From an uncultured Clostridia bacterium (GTDB lineage: Bacteria; Bacillota; Clostridia; TANB77; CAG-508), in contig CASKJV010000001.1 of the NCBI GenBank assembly GCA_949388605.1, positions 1 through 64,000 of the forward strand: 64,000 bases of DNA, given 5' to 3'. The stretch's first letter is position 1. Each line of letters starts with the position of its first letter. The notes beneath the pieces were generated by a model, which searched no databases, was not told the DNA's origin, and saw nothing but the letters and a program-made list of their open reading frames with translations. The translations under genes and the position numbers were made by a program. Below are positions 8,413 through 17,955 of this stretch, piece by piece.

Positions 8413-9504
8413 ATGTTTATTCTCAAATTAATTATTGTAGCACTTGTAATTACAACAGCAATTTTCTCAATTATTCTCAATAAACAAAAAAAAGATTGGG
8501 ATGAATATTCCAATGTAGCAAGTAATAAAGAAGAGATTATAAGAAACATAAAGATATTACGGAACGCTATATACAGTATTATAGTAGTTGCTACAGTTGT
8601 TTTTGGTATCTTAACTTCGGTATTTTTTACAAATGAGCAGGAGATTGGTTTTACTACTATGTTTGGGAAAAATACAATGATAGAAGGTGCAGGTATGCAT
8701 TTTAAAGTACCATTTTTGAGTACAAAGACAGTACTTGATTCAACTACAAAAGGTATGCCAATTGGATATGTTGAAGAAACAGATGAAACAGCAGAAGAAG
8801 ATAGCTTGATGATTACATCGGACTTCAATTTTGTGAACATCGATTTTTATATTGAATATCGAATCACAGACCCAATTGAATACAAATATGGCTCAGATGA
8901 TCCAGAAGGAATTTTGAAAAATATTGCGCAGTCTGCTATAAGGAACACAATTGGGCAGTATGATGTTGATTCTGTTATGACAACTGGTAAAGCTGAAATT
9001 GAAGGGGTTGTATTTGATGACATTGTTACAGAACTTACATCTCATAAATTAGGACTTACAATAGTAAGTGTAACAATTCAGGATGCAGAGCCTCCAACAG
9101 CAGAGGTACGTAAAGCTTTTAAAGAAGTTGAAAATGAAAAGCAGAATGCTGAGACAGCAATTAACAAAGCACATGAATATGAAAATACTCAGATTCCTGC
9201 AGCTGAAGCTAAAGCAGAAGAAATTATACAGGCCGCTAATGCAACAAAAACAGAAAGGGCAAATAGTGCTAAAGAAGAAGTAAAACGATTTGAAGCATTG
9301 TTTGCTGAATATCAAAACAATCCGGATACTGTTAAACAGCGTCTTTATTATGAAGCTTTAGAGAAAATCCTGCCTAATATGGAAATTATTATTGGTAGAG
9401 ATGCTAAAGTTATTTATGTTAAAGATGATGCGAATAATACAGTAGGTACAGGAGTGGCTACTACTCAGGCTGTTTCAGAAGAAACATCTGAAAAGAAGGA
9501 TTAA
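8413..9504 (+). CDS. SPFH/band 7 (HflK/prohibitin-like) membrane protein
   Basis: 363 aa. Two N-terminal membrane helices (about residues 4-24 and 52-75), then an SPFH domain (about 80-260: MFGKNTMIEGAGMHFKVPFL, SDFNFVNIDFYIEYRI, RNTIGQYDVDSVMT). A long Ala/Glu/Lys coiled coil (about 235-310) mediates oligomerisation in this family. Family members form large rings or membrane microdomains; HflKC modulates the FtsH protease. The next gene is the HflC-like partner. Codon use is richer in G and C than most neighbours and codon 50 is CGG read as Arg, a codon otherwise absent as Arg from native genes. Horizontal acquisition is likely. Confidence 0.8.
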   Translation: MFILKLIIVALVITTAIFSIILNKQKKDWDEYSNVASNKEEIIRNIKILRNAIYSIIVVATVVFGILTSVFFTNEQEIGFTTMFGKNTMIEGAGMHFKVPFLSTKTVLDSTTKGMPIGYVEETDETAEEDSLMITSDFNFVNIDFYIEYRITDPIEYKYGSDDPEGILKNIAQSAIRNTIGQYDVDSVMTTGKAEIEGVVFDDIVTELTSHKLGLTIVSVTIQDAEPPTAEVRKAFKEVENEKQNAETAINKAHEYENTQIPAAEAKAEEIIQAANATKTERANSAKEEVKRFEALFAEYQNNPDTVKQRLYYEALEKILPNMEIIIGRDAKVIYVKDDANNTVGTGVATTQAVSEETSEKKD

Positions 9505-9545
9505 GTAAAGTAACTTTTAAAATAATTAAAACTTGGAGGTATGTA

Positions 9546-10475
9546 ATGACAGAGGAAATTAAAAAGAAAGACTCAAAAAACAAAAATGTAAAAACAATCC
9601 TTTTTTCTGTGATTGCCATTTTGGTAATTTTTATTGGAACAAGTTTTGTTGGCTTTAATAAAGCCAATCAGAATATTCTGATTGTGCAGGTCGGCGAAGT
9701 AGTTGATGTAAAAACTGAACCTGGTATTTTTTTCAAGATTCCGATTATTCAGAAAACAAAATCTATTTATGTTGGAGAACGGCTATATGATGTTCAGGCA
9801 TCAGATGTAATCACATCAGATAAGAAAAGTATGATTGCAAATTGCTACGTTACTTGGCAGGTTACAGAACCCAAGAAATTTTACCAAACACTTTCTGCTG
9901 AAAGCGTTGCACAGAGTAGAATTGATGTAGCTGTGTATAATGCCATGAAAAAGATAATTAGTTCTACCACTCAGGATGAAATTATTAGTGGTAAAGATGG
10001 TTCTTTAGGTAAGAATATCATGGAAAAAATTTCTTTGGGACAGTATGGTATAACAGTTACTCAGATGGAAGTAAAAGTACTTGATTTGCCAAATGACAAC
10101 AAAACAGCAGTTTACAGTCGAATGATTTCTGAGCGACAGGCAATTGCAGCTGAGTATAAGGCAAATGGTGAAAGAGATAATAAGAAAATTAGAAGTGCTA
10201 CAGATGCGATGGTAAGACAAACAGTATCAGAAGCACAGGTAACAGCTTCTCAAACAGAGGCAGAAGGTGAAACATTATATTTCCAGACTCTTGCAGAAGC
10301 ATATGGGGCATCTCCTGAACGTAAGGAATTTTATAACTTTATTGTGGGGTTAGATGCTATGAAAGAGTCACTTATTAATGGCGGTACTATGACCATTGAT
10401 AAGAGTTCACCACTTTATAGCATATTAAACAATCAACAGCCAACCCAAACCAATAGTGCTGTTGAAACACAGTAA
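9546..10475 (+). CDS. hflC: SPFH domain protein, HflC-like
   Basis: 309 aa with GGAGG nine bases before the ATG. One N-terminal membrane helix (about residues 17-37), an SPFH domain (VGEVVDVKTEPGIFFKIPII, then RLYDVQASDVITSDKKSM and VTWQVTEPKKFYQTL) and a long Ala/Gln/Glu coiled coil with AEGETLYFQTLAEAYG, as in HflC. It probably forms a hetero-oligomer with the product at 8413 and restrains FtsH. It is 41 bp after that gene and ends at a strong terminator. Codon 79 is CGG, and the codon choice resembles its partner rather than the surrounding genes. The symbol is by family resemblance. Confidence 0.75.
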   Translation: MTEEIKKKDSKNKNVKTILFSVIAILVIFIGTSFVGFNKANQNILIVQVGEVVDVKTEPGIFFKIPIIQKTKSIYVGERLYDVQASDVITSDKKSMIANCYVTWQVTEPKKFYQTLSAESVAQSRIDVAVYNAMKKIISSTTQDEIISGKDGSLGKNIMEKISLGQYGITVTQMEVKVLDLPNDNKTAVYSRMISERQAIAAEYKANGERDNKKIRSATDAMVRQTVSEAQVTASQTEAEGETLYFQTLAEAYGASPERKEFYNFIVGLDAMKESLINGGTMTIDKSSPLYSILNNQQPTQTNSAVETQ

Positions 10476-10506
10476 ACAAATAATTAATTAACAAAGGATA
10501 ACCTTT

Positions 10507-10544
10507 AACACTGGTACAATAAATTTGTACCAGTGTTTTCTATT
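10507..10544 (+). terminator. Intrinsic terminator after SPFH operon
   Basis: A 12-bp perfect stem AACACTGGTACA / TGTACCAGTGTT (10507-10518, 10526-10537), a 7-nt loop, then TTCTATTTT. Confidence 0.9.
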
Positions 10545-10776
10545 TTCTAGAAAATTTTTACGGATAAGGAAAAAATTGGTAGAAAATAGTTATGCGAAAA
10601 TTAGCTTTTATTACAAACAAAGGAAGAATAAAAATGTTATTTCTATTCTTCTTATTTTCTAGAAAATTCGACTTTTAAGAGAAATTAATGTTTCTTTTTG
10701 AGAAAAAAAACTTTAACTTATTACAAATTTATGATATTCTAATTATGCTTTTTAAATTAGATAAAGGAGATAAATT
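10545..10776. other. Gene-free interval with short direct repeat
   Basis: The string ATTTTCTAGAAAATT occurs at about 10542 and again at about 10656 (followed by TTTACGG and CGACTTT), with a short palindromic core TTTTCTAGAAAA. It may be the footprint of a short repeat or a regulator site. Nothing else is visible before the ABC exporter operon. Confidence 0.45.
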
Positions 10777-12513
10777 GTGAGTAAACAGAAAAATAGCAAA
10801 ATATTTGTAGATGAACTAAAAAGAACTTTTCCAATATATACATTAGGGATAGTATTTCATGCAATAGCAATATATATATTATATAAAATACCAAGTATAA
10901 TTGGAAACATATTAGATTTATTAATTCAAGGAAATAATAGTAAACAAGTAATAATGAATGAAATATACTTGTTAATTTTTTATTCAGTAATTATGATTAT
11001 ACCAAGAAGTATTTATAGAGTACTATTTTTTACAAGAGCAAGAATATCAGATACTTATTTAAGAAGTAAAGTAATAGAACATCTTCAAAATGTTAAACCA
11101 GAATATTTTGATAAAGAAGACAAAGGTGTATTTTTAGCGTATTTATCAAAAGAAATATTAGCAATAAGAAGATTTTTAGGTAGTGCGTTTTTTCAAATTT
11201 CAAGATTAGTTGTAGCGCCTATTATAGGACTAGTGGTTATTGGAAAAAATTTTAATATATTATTAGCTTTAAGTTTATTACCAATAATACCATTTGCAAT
11301 TTATCGTTTGTATAAATTAAATAAATTACAGGAAAAAACAGTCGAAAATGAACGAGAAGCCTACATTGATTTATCAAATACAATAGAGCAAAATACTTCT
11401 GGATTTAATCTAATAAAATTATATAATCAACAAAATAATCAAAGAAAAAAATTTGAGACAATTAATGAAAAAACATATAAAGCGAATTATGATATAGGTG
11501 ATGCAATAAACAAAATAGATAATACTATAGATATTTTATATGCTACATGTTATTGTATAGGTTTTGCCTTAGGACTAATTCTAATAGAAAAAGGCTTATT
11601 AACAGTAGGAGAGTTAACTGCGTATATATCTTGTATATCACTTGCCATTTCTGAGATTATTCATTCAATTCAACCATTAATAAGAGGAATAGCATATTTT
11701 AAACAATCAAGTAAAAGATATAATTATTTCTTTAATTTAGAAACATATAAAAAAGAGGGCAAGAAATTAGAAGAAGTAAATAAATTAAAAATTAAAAATC
11801 TTTCTTATAGTTATGAAAATAATAAAAACTATGCAATAAAAAATATAAATATGAAAATAAGTAAAGGTGAAAAAATAGGGATAGTTGGAAAAGTTGGAAG
11901 TGGAAAAACAACTTTAATTAATATTATAGCTGGATTTTATGAAGTACCAAATAATAAAGTATTTATAAATAATATTGATATAAATGAATATTCCAGAGAA
12001 TCAATATTTGAAAACATTGGATATGCTATGCAAAAAAATATTATAGCTGATGATACAATTAAAAATAATATAGATATAAGGCAAGAATCAGAACAGTCAG
12101 AAATTGAAAATGTAATAAAAAAAGCCAATATTTCAGAAGATATTGAAAACATGCAGAATGGATTAGAAACTAAAATAGGAGAAAATGGTGTAAAAGTATC
12201 AGGAGGGCAAAAGCAAAGAATTCAAATTGCAAGAAACTTATTAAATGTAAGAAAAATTAATATTTTTGATGATACTTTATCAGCTTTAGATATAGAAACA
12301 GAAAAAAAGGTAATAAAAGAAATAGAAAAACAAATAGGAGAAAATATTTTAATTGTTATTTCTAATAAAATAAGCATGATGGAAAAAATGGACAAAGTTT
12401 ATTTATTAGTTGATGGTAAAATTATAGCAAATGGAACTCATGAACAATTATTACAAGAAAGTGAATTATATAAAGAACTTAGTGACTATGAGAAAGTTGG
12501 TGAATTACAATGA
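10777..12513 (+). CDS. ABC exporter half-transporter, degenerate-site subunit
   Basis: 578 aa. GTG start seven bases after AAAGGAG. The membrane domain (about residues 15-320, six helices) is followed by a nucleotide-binding domain: Walker A GKVGSGKTT (about 372), signature VSGGQKQR, Walker B INIFDDTLSALD. The usual catalytic Glu is Asp and the H-loop His is Asn (VISNK), so this domain contributes Walker A/B to a degenerate site but an intact signature to its partner. This is the known layout of heterodimeric exporters. The stop overlaps the start of the next gene (ATGA), a coupled operon. The substrate is unknown; drug, peptide or lipid export are all possible. Confidence 0.85.
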   Translation: MSKQKNSKIFVDELKRTFPIYTLGIVFHAIAIYILYKIPSIIGNILDLLIQGNNSKQVIMNEIYLLIFYSVIMIIPRSIYRVLFFTRARISDTYLRSKVIEHLQNVKPEYFDKEDKGVFLAYLSKEILAIRRFLGSAFFQISRLVVAPIIGLVVIGKNFNILLALSLLPIIPFAIYRLYKLNKLQEKTVENEREAYIDLSNTIEQNTSGFNLIKLYNQQNNQRKKFETINEKTYKANYDIGDAINKIDNTIDILYATCYCIGFALGLILIEKGLLTVGELTAYISCISLAISEIIHSIQPLIRGIAYFKQSSKRYNYFFNLETYKKEGKKLEEVNKLKIKNLSYSYENNKNYAIKNINMKISKGEKIGIVGKVGSGKTTLINIIAGFYEVPNNKVFINNIDINEYSRESIFENIGYAMQKNIIADDTIKNNIDIRQESEQSEIENVIKKANISEDIENMQNGLETKIGENGVKVSGGQKQRIQIARNLLNVRKINIFDDTLSALDIETEKKVIKEIEKQIGENILIVISNKISMMEKMDKVYLLVDGKIIANGTHEQLLQESELYKELSDYEKVGELQ

Positions 12514-14147
12514 AAGAAATTATAAAAAAACATAGCAAATATATTATATTTGTTAGCATTTTATTAATAATATGTAATTTATTATCAACACTACATCCAT
12601 ATGTTATGAAACAAATTTTGGATATAGATTTTTCAAGTGATAATATAAAAGAAATAATAATGAAATTTATTATTATATATACTGTAATCCATATTATTTT
12701 AGTACTATTTAAAAATTTAAGAAATATTATTATTAATAAGGCTATATGTAAAATGTTAAAAGATATTAGAATAAAAGTATTTAATAAAGTATTAAATTTT
12801 AAAATGATAACATTTAATAAATATAATTCTTCAGAATTATATACAAGATTAACAGATGATATAGATAGTTTATTTGATTTATTTTTTGGATTATTATATA
12901 TGGTTATAAATAATATTTTATATATTGTTTTTATGATTATTATGATGTTTATTGCAAACAAAGAACTTGCATTAATTGGTACTATAACAATATTTATTAT
13001 ATCTTTAATAGCAATTACTTCGGCTAAAGTTTTGGGAAATTTAGATAATAAAATATTAAAAAAGAGAGATGAAGAAAATAGGCAGTATTCAGAATTATAT
13101 AATAAAAGTAAATTAACATATTTATTTAAACTGCAAAAGCAAAATTTAGAAAATATAAATGACTTGCTATATTCAGAACTTAAAATTAGAAAAAAATATA
13201 TATTTGTACATACTTTTCCATTTTGGATAATAACAGTAATCCAAGCTATTGGTATATATGCAATAATGTATTATGCTCTAAATATAAATATTTCTATATC
13301 TTTAGGAAGTATATATTTGGTATTGTTTTACACAAAAGAATGTAGAAAACCTTTAGAAGCAATTTTTAATAAATTAGAAGAAGTGCAAACATGTTTTAAT
13401 TCATATAAACGTATTAAAATAATATTATCAGAGAATAATGATGAAAAAATAGATAAAGGAAGTTATATTAAAGATTTAAATGGCGATATAGAATTTAAAA
13501 ATGTATATATGAGATATGAAAATGAAGTTGTGCTACGTGATTTATCTTTTGTTATAAAAAAAGGAACAAAGGTAACAATTGCAGGAAGAACAGGTGCAGG
13601 AAAAACTACTATTACTAATGTGTTAATGAAATTATATGATATAGAATCTGGACAAATTCTAATTGATAATTATGATATTTCTCAAATATCTACAAAATGC
13701 TTAAGAGATAATATTTCTTATATTTCTCAAACACCATATATTTTTGCAGATACAGTTAGAAATAATATAACTTTAGGAGATACTGAAATAACAGATGATA
13801 AAATAAATTCTTTAATATATGAGATGGGAGTAGAAAATTTATTTAAAAAATTACCAAATGGTCTAGATAGTAAAATAAAAATTTCTAAATTATCGTATGG
13901 AGAGTTACAAGTAATAGCATTTATAAGAGCAATTTTACATAAAGCAAATATATATATATTTGATGAACCAACCTCAAATATTGATTTACAAACTGAAAAC
14001 ATGATACAAAATATTATAGATAAAATTTCTGAAAAAAGTACTGTTATAATAATTGCCCACAGAAAATCTACTATAGAAAGTTCAGATCAAATAATTTATA
14101 TAGATAATGGACAAGCACGAAAAGTAAATAGCATTGTTGTTGAATAA
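12510..14147 (+). CDS. ABC exporter half-transporter, catalytic subunit
   Basis: 545 aa, overlapping the previous gene by four bases. Six membrane helices, then a nucleotide-binding domain with Walker A GRTGAGKTT, Walker B IYIFDEPTSNID (canonical Glu) and H-loop IIAHRKST. The signature is degenerate (LSYGELQ instead of LSGGQ). It complements the first subunit exactly: one composite site has both defects and the other has none. The pair is therefore an asymmetric heterodimer. It is followed by a repeat palindrome and a terminator. Confidence 0.85.
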   Translation: MKEIIKKHSKYIIFVSILLIICNLLSTLHPYVMKQILDIDFSSDNIKEIIMKFIIIYTVIHIILVLFKNLRNIIINKAICKMLKDIRIKVFNKVLNFKMITFNKYNSSELYTRLTDDIDSLFDLFFGLLYMVINNILYIVFMIIMMFIANKELALIGTITIFIISLIAITSAKVLGNLDNKILKKRDEENRQYSELYNKSKLTYLFKLQKQNLENINDLLYSELKIRKKYIFVHTFPFWIITVIQAIGIYAIMYYALNINISISLGSIYLVLFYTKECRKPLEAIFNKLEEVQTCFNSYKRIKIILSENNDEKIDKGSYIKDLNGDIEFKNVYMRYENEVVLRDLSFVIKKGTKVTIAGRTGAGKTTITNVLMKLYDIESGQILIDNYDISQISTKCLRDNISYISQTPYIFADTVRNNITLGDTEITDDKINSLIYEMGVENLFKKLPNGLDSKIKISKLSYGELQVIAFIRAILHKANIYIFDEPTSNIDLQTENMIQNIIDKISEKSTVIIIAHRKSTIESSDQIIYIDNGQARKVNSIVVE

Positions 14148-14149
14148 AA

Positions 14150-14226
14150 AATCATTATTGTGTGCAAAAATTAGCGAAGCTTTTATTTAGTAGGAAGTGC
14201 AGAGCACTTTCCTACTAAATAAAAAT
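14150..14226 (-). repeat. REP-like palindromic repeat, copy A
   Basis: Minus orientation. The palindrome TTTATTTAGTAGGAA / TTCCTACTAAATAAA encloses the core AGTGCTCTGCACT and is followed by GCTTCGCTAATTTTTGCACAC. Close copies are at 47515 and 62636. It lies between two convergent transcription units. Confidence 0.8.
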
Positions 14227-14260
14227 GGACAGTGGTTATTTGACCAACTGTCCTTTTTTT
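14227..14260 (+). terminator. Intrinsic terminator
   Basis: GGACAGT pairs with ACTGTCC (14227-14233, 14247-14253), extended by GGT/ACC across a bulge, then seven T. It ends the ABC exporter operon. Confidence 0.85.
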
Positions 14261-14309
14261 ATTGATTTTTTAAATAGAAAAATCCGATTGACTTTATATT
14301 AAATTAACT

Positions 14310-14726
14310 TTATTCAGTTGTATTTCTTATAAAATTTCTGTAGTCTTTTAATTCCTTTTTTGTATACCACATGAAATGGGTGTAAATTTCTAAGCTAGGA
14401 ACTCTGCTTAAAATACTTTTGCTAAAGCCAGGAGCCATATCTTTTCCTGTAATGATATCTTCTTTTAAAGTTAGATTACTTTTTTTTGCTTGAGCAATGG
14501 CATATTTCATTTCTGAAGATATACCACTCATTCTTATTTCTTGAAGTTCATCTATTTTTTTATAAGTATTTTCTGTTATTTCATTTATTTTTTTTCCAGT
14601 TAAAAGATAATCTCTAACATAACTCATAGGAATAAGTTTTTCTATATCCTTTAATCCTTCTTGAAATATTTTTATTTTTTTCCAAGTAGATTTAGCATAT
14701 GTAGTTTCTATCTTGTCTTGCTTCAT
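14310..14726 (-). CDS. Hypothetical helical protein
   Basis: 138 aa from the ATG at 14726, nine bases after AAGGAG; an ATG two codons upstream is too close to that site. I do not recognise the family. The sequence is lysine-rich and predicted mostly helical, with no membrane segment, signal peptide or metal-binding cluster. It is the downstream neighbour of the HD-GYP gene on the same strand, but TATAAT just upstream (about 14744) suggests its own promoter. Confidence 0.55.
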   Translation of the reverse strand: MKQDKIETTYAKSTWKKIKIFQEGLKDIEKLIPMSYVRDYLLTGKKINEITENTYKKIDELQEIRMSGISSEMKYAIAQAKKSNLTLKEDIITGKDMAPGFSKSILSRVPSLEIYTHFMWYTKKELKDYRNFIRNTTE

Positions 14727-14805
14727 AATCATTATCTCCTTGTATTATAATATACTTTATAAATTAAATAATTGTTGTTTGAGGTATTTACAAATAAATT
14801 TTATA

Positions 14806-16368
14806 TTAACGATCTTCATATTCATCTGCTGTTTTTTTTCTATAATTAACTTTTGAAATAGCACGAGCGATAGCAGCTTTTCCTTCAGCATCTTGATTGG
14901 TAAACCTTACTTTAATGTGGTTTTCAATAAGTGAAGATTTATTTTCTTCAGTTAGTACTACACCATCAGGTAAAAAGATTCTATCGGATCTTTTTGATAT
15001 AAAATCACGTTCATCATTTTCTCTTATTTTAGGATCACGAATAGGAGAATCTGTTTCGTTAAATATAAAATATCCAAATTCATCTAGTTGAAATCCAAGT
15101 GCACAAAATGGATTTTTGTCTAGGTCATAATTAACATTAAATTTTGTTGCATTATTTTCTAAAAATGCTTTTAATTCACCATCATATTTAAGCTTTTTTT
15201 CAGTAGTAAAATTTTGTGGGGTATTTTCTTCTGGAACAGCAGGTGAAGTATTGGAAAACATGGCAATTGGATCATATCCTAAACTGGCTATTTGTTTACT
15301 AAGTATAATAATAGCAGCTTCGGCAATATCACCTTTAAATTGTTTATCTCTATTTGACCATAAATCCCTAAAAGTATCTAAAATATGTTTTGGATTATTA
15401 TAAGCTCTTTGAGAAGTCATAGCATCAATACAATCTGCTACTGCTATTATAGATGCATATTCTCCAATTCGCTCTCCTCGAATAGGATCTATAGGAGCTT
15501 TAGGATCTAATTTACCATTCCAATATTTGTGATGTAATTTTATTCCTTGAAGCATTTTGGTATCAATAATTCTAGAAAGTTCAGGACTGTGATTAATTGC
15601 AATATGCAATAAAGTAGAACCCATTGTACTATGAGCTTCCATTTCTTGTCTTTGTGGAAAAGAAAGAGATTTATCGGAATCCAATATTTTGTCTGGAATA
15701 CCAAGTTTTCCAACATCATGTAATTTGGAAACTATAGCTAACCCTTTTTTAGTATTTGAGTCTAATCCTAATTCATCAGCTAAAGCAATTGCATATTTTG
15801 AAACTCTTTCAAGATGTCCATTTGTGTAATTATGCTTTGTAGTTATTGCACTCATAATAATGGCAATAGTTTCTTTAAGTTTATCTTCAGTAGATTTTTG
15901 AATAGGAGTAACTTCATTAAAATATGTATTAGCAGTAGTTTGTATAAATCCTTTTACATAAGCTTTCATTTCTTCTTCTGAATTAATATTAGCAGGAAAT
16001 ACTGATATTCCTTCTTTTCCAAATTTATTATTTACATAGCTATTTATAGTACTAATTTCTTTATTTGCTATCATAGGAGTTACTATTGTATGTGATAAAG
16101 AAAAAAGTGATAAATCATCTTTTTCTTCTTGATGATTTAATATTATTTTTAAAGTGTTAGCATGATCAGACGAATGTATATTAGTGAAGTATATAACTCC
16201 ATGTAATGCTCCATATTCTAAAATTTCATTTTCCGATTTATTAGTTATATCAATGAATTGTATAGAATTATCACTATTTATATATTCACTATTTAATTGT
16301 TTTTGAGCTTGTTCAAAAAATATAGTATCTTCTTTAATTCCAATAGTTGCTATTTTAAAAGTAGCCAT
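14806..16368 (-). CDS. HD-GYP domain protein, candidate c-di-GMP phosphodiesterase
   Basis: 520 aa. Residues 1-160 form an unassigned alpha/beta domain without a clear phospho-acceptor motif. The HD-GYP domain (about 170-370) has GHLERVSKYA, HDVGKLGIPDKIL (metal-binding HD at about 217), HSTMGSTLL, HHKYWNGK (about 279) and VADCIDAMTSQRAYN, the usual order in c-di-GMP-hydrolysing enzymes. The GYP loop differs from the classical motif, so activity is inferred. The C-terminal 130 residues are unassigned. No membrane helix; probably cytoplasmic. No GGDEF partner is seen in the window. Confidence 0.8.
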   Translation of the reverse strand: MATFKIATIGIKEDTIFFEQAQKQLNSEYINSDNSIQFIDITNKSENEILEYGALHGVIYFTNIHSSDHANTLKIILNHQEEKDDLSLFSLSHTIVTPMIANKEISTINSYVNNKFGKEGISVFPANINSEEEMKAYVKGFIQTTANTYFNEVTPIQKSTEDKLKETIAIIMSAITTKHNYTNGHLERVSKYAIALADELGLDSNTKKGLAIVSKLHDVGKLGIPDKILDSDKSLSFPQRQEMEAHSTMGSTLLHIAINHSPELSRIIDTKMLQGIKLHHKYWNGKLDPKAPIDPIRGERIGEYASIIAVADCIDAMTSQRAYNNPKHILDTFRDLWSNRDKQFKGDIAEAAIIILSKQIASLGYDPIAMFSNTSPAVPEENTPQNFTTEKKLKYDGELKAFLENNATKFNVNYDLDKNPFCALGFQLDEFGYFIFNETDSPIRDPKIRENDERDFISKRSDRIFLPDGVVLTEENKSSLIENHIKVRFTNQDAEGKAAIARAISKVNYRKKTADEYEDR

Positions 16369-16657
16369 AATTTATTTAATTCCTTTTATATTATTTTGAT
16401 ATATTTTTATTATATATAAGAATATATTAACTATCAATAAAATAGCAATATAAAATAAAAATGAAATATTTTTGAAATGATAATGAAATATTTTTCTATA
16501 TATATAGGAAAAACATAAACATTTGCAATTTATTTTGGATTTTATAATTATTATAATGTCAAATTTTTTTTCTTAATGTCGATATTCCGTATTGTGCAAT
16601 TTTTATTGGTATGATATTGTTACTGTAAATAGTAAGTTTATACTATTTAAATAATTT
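16369..16657. other. Gene-free AT-rich interval between divergent genes
   Basis: It must carry promoters for the HD-GYP gene and for the gene at 16658. TATAAT-like strings are abundant and none stands out. No repeat or RNA structure recognised. Confidence 0.4.
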
Positions 16658-17053
16658 ATGGAGGGGATTTTATATGATAAAAAAAGGTGGTGTTATAAGA
16701 CTTTGCTAAAAGATAAATGGGATAAATATATAAAAGAATATGAAAAAGAGTATATTTTGCAACAAGAAGAAAAAAAGAAAAATATACCAATGTTAATTGA
16801 ATTATTTGAAAGTTTTGACCAAAAAATTTGTATACCAACTAAAATTTATGAATTAATGATAAAAGGAAAGAGTGAAATTGAAAAAGAATTATGTCAAAGC
16901 TTTAGTAAAGAACAAAAGGAATTGTTAGAAAAGTGGATTGTATGTGAAGATAATATATTGAATGATATGGTAGAACAAGCTTTTTTGTATGGGTATTCAT
17001 TAGCTAATAATTTAAATAGAGAAAGTGAAAAATTTTTATTAGAGAAAAAATAG
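16658..17053 (+). CDS. Small helical protein, DUF6809-like, uncertain start
   Basis: Up to 131 aa, helical, ending QAFLYGYSLANNLNRESEKF, which resembles small clostridial DUF6809 proteins (F.YG..L). The start is doubtful. The ATG at 16658 has no ribosome site; it is itself part of ATGGAGGGG, which would serve the ATG at 16675. That ATG is in another frame and reads only MIKKGGVIRLC. An A7 run at 16679-16685 separates the two frames: one extra A would join the 16675 start to the long frame. Transcript slippage at the A run, a sequence error, or a non-canonical start are all possible. Confidence 0.5.
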   Translation: MEGILYDKKRWCYKTLLKDKWDKYIKEYEKEYILQQEEKKKNIPMLIELFESFDQKICIPTKIYELMIKGKSEIEKELCQSFSKEQKELLEKWIVCEDNILNDMVEQAFLYGYSLANNLNRESEKFLLEKK

Positions 17054-17209
17054 TATTTTTAAAAAATATATTTTAAATTTATATTAATACTTAGAAGATT
17101 AGTGGATTAGGTAATTTGATTATTTAAGAGATTCCTAGAGTTATATAATATAGAAATTAAAGATTGTAACTTAGTTTTCAAAAATGAATATTATATATAG
17201 GGGGAAAAA

Positions 17210-17740
17210 ATGATATTTATTAAAGCGTTAAAAGATTTATATGAAGATGCGAAAAATATAAAAGAAAAGGATCCAGCATGTAAAAATGTTTTAGAAGTAA
17301 TGATATTATATCCAGGATTTCATATATTAATATTTCATAAATTATCTAATTTTTTATATAGACACAAGTTATTTTTCATAGCTAGATTAAATTCACAATT
17401 AGGAAGATTTTTTACAGGAATAGAAATACATCCAGGTGCTAAAATAGGAAAAAGATTGTTTATAGATCATGGAATGGGAATTGTAATTGGAGAAACAGCA
17501 ACTATTGGAGATGATTGTACCATATATCATAATAGTACTTTAGGAGGAACAGGAAAAGATAAATATAAAAGACATCCAGACATTGGAAATAATGTTATGG
17601 TAGGATGTGGTGCTAAAATTCTAGGGCCAATAAAAATTGGTAACAATGTAAAAGTTGGTGCAAATTCTATAGTATTAAAAAATATACCAGATAATGTTAC
17701 TGTAGTAAAATGTAATCGAATGACCAATTGGGGACGTTAG
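17210..17740 (+). CDS. cysE: Serine O-acetyltransferase with element-derived C terminus
   Basis: 176 aa. CysE transfers acetyl from acetyl-CoA to L-serine, the first committed step of cysteine synthesis. The N-terminal helical part ([20 protein letters not shown]) is followed by a left-handed beta-helix with hexapeptide repeats: [60 protein letters not shown]. The active-site region [11 protein letters not shown] is intact. After NIPDNVTVV the family normally continues with a GVP(A/G)R-type tail; here the reading frame ends in [10 protein letters not shown], and MTNWGR plus the stop is encoded by the left end of the element at 17719. Feedback control by cysteine, which involves the tail, may be altered. 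Confidence 0.85.
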   Translation: MIFIKALKDLYEDAKNIKEKDPACKNVLEVMILYPGFHILIFHKLSNFLYRHKLFFIARLNSQLGRFFTGIEIHPGAKIGKRLFIDHGMGIVIGETATIGDDCTIYHNSTLGGTGKDKYKRHPDIGNNVMVGCGAKILGPIKIGNNVKVGANSIVLKNIPDNVTVVKCNRMTNWGR

Positions 17741-17955
17741 TTTTTGGACATAAATGACCAGTTTTATACGAATGTTAATATTATATTCAACATTCGTATA
17801 GAATTGGTCAAAAATGTCTAAAAAACGGACTAACAAATTCTAATATTTAATTATAAGAATTTGTAATGTTCGCATAACTATATTTTAAGAAAATTTCATA
17901 CTTTCAGTTGAAATTTTTAAGAATATAGAAAACTAACGTCCTCAATTGGTCATTT
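17719..17955. mobile_element. MITE-like element with terminal inverted repeats
   Basis: The left end ATGACCAATTGGGGACGTTAG (about 17720-17745) is mirrored by the right end (about 17930-17955), with one mismatch in 25 bp. Inside are an inverted repeat of about 31 bp (17746-17776 with 17789-17819) and two smaller hairpins (about 17832-17864 and 17887-17923). There is no coding capacity. The ends touch the stop codons of both flanking convergent genes. A half copy is at 40419. No transposase is in the window, so mobility is inferred. Confidence 0.75.

Noticed and set aside
17719..17955. Structured regulatory RNA or riboswitch
   Set aside because: Terminal inverted repeats, a second half copy at 40419 and position between convergent genes favour a MITE-like element.
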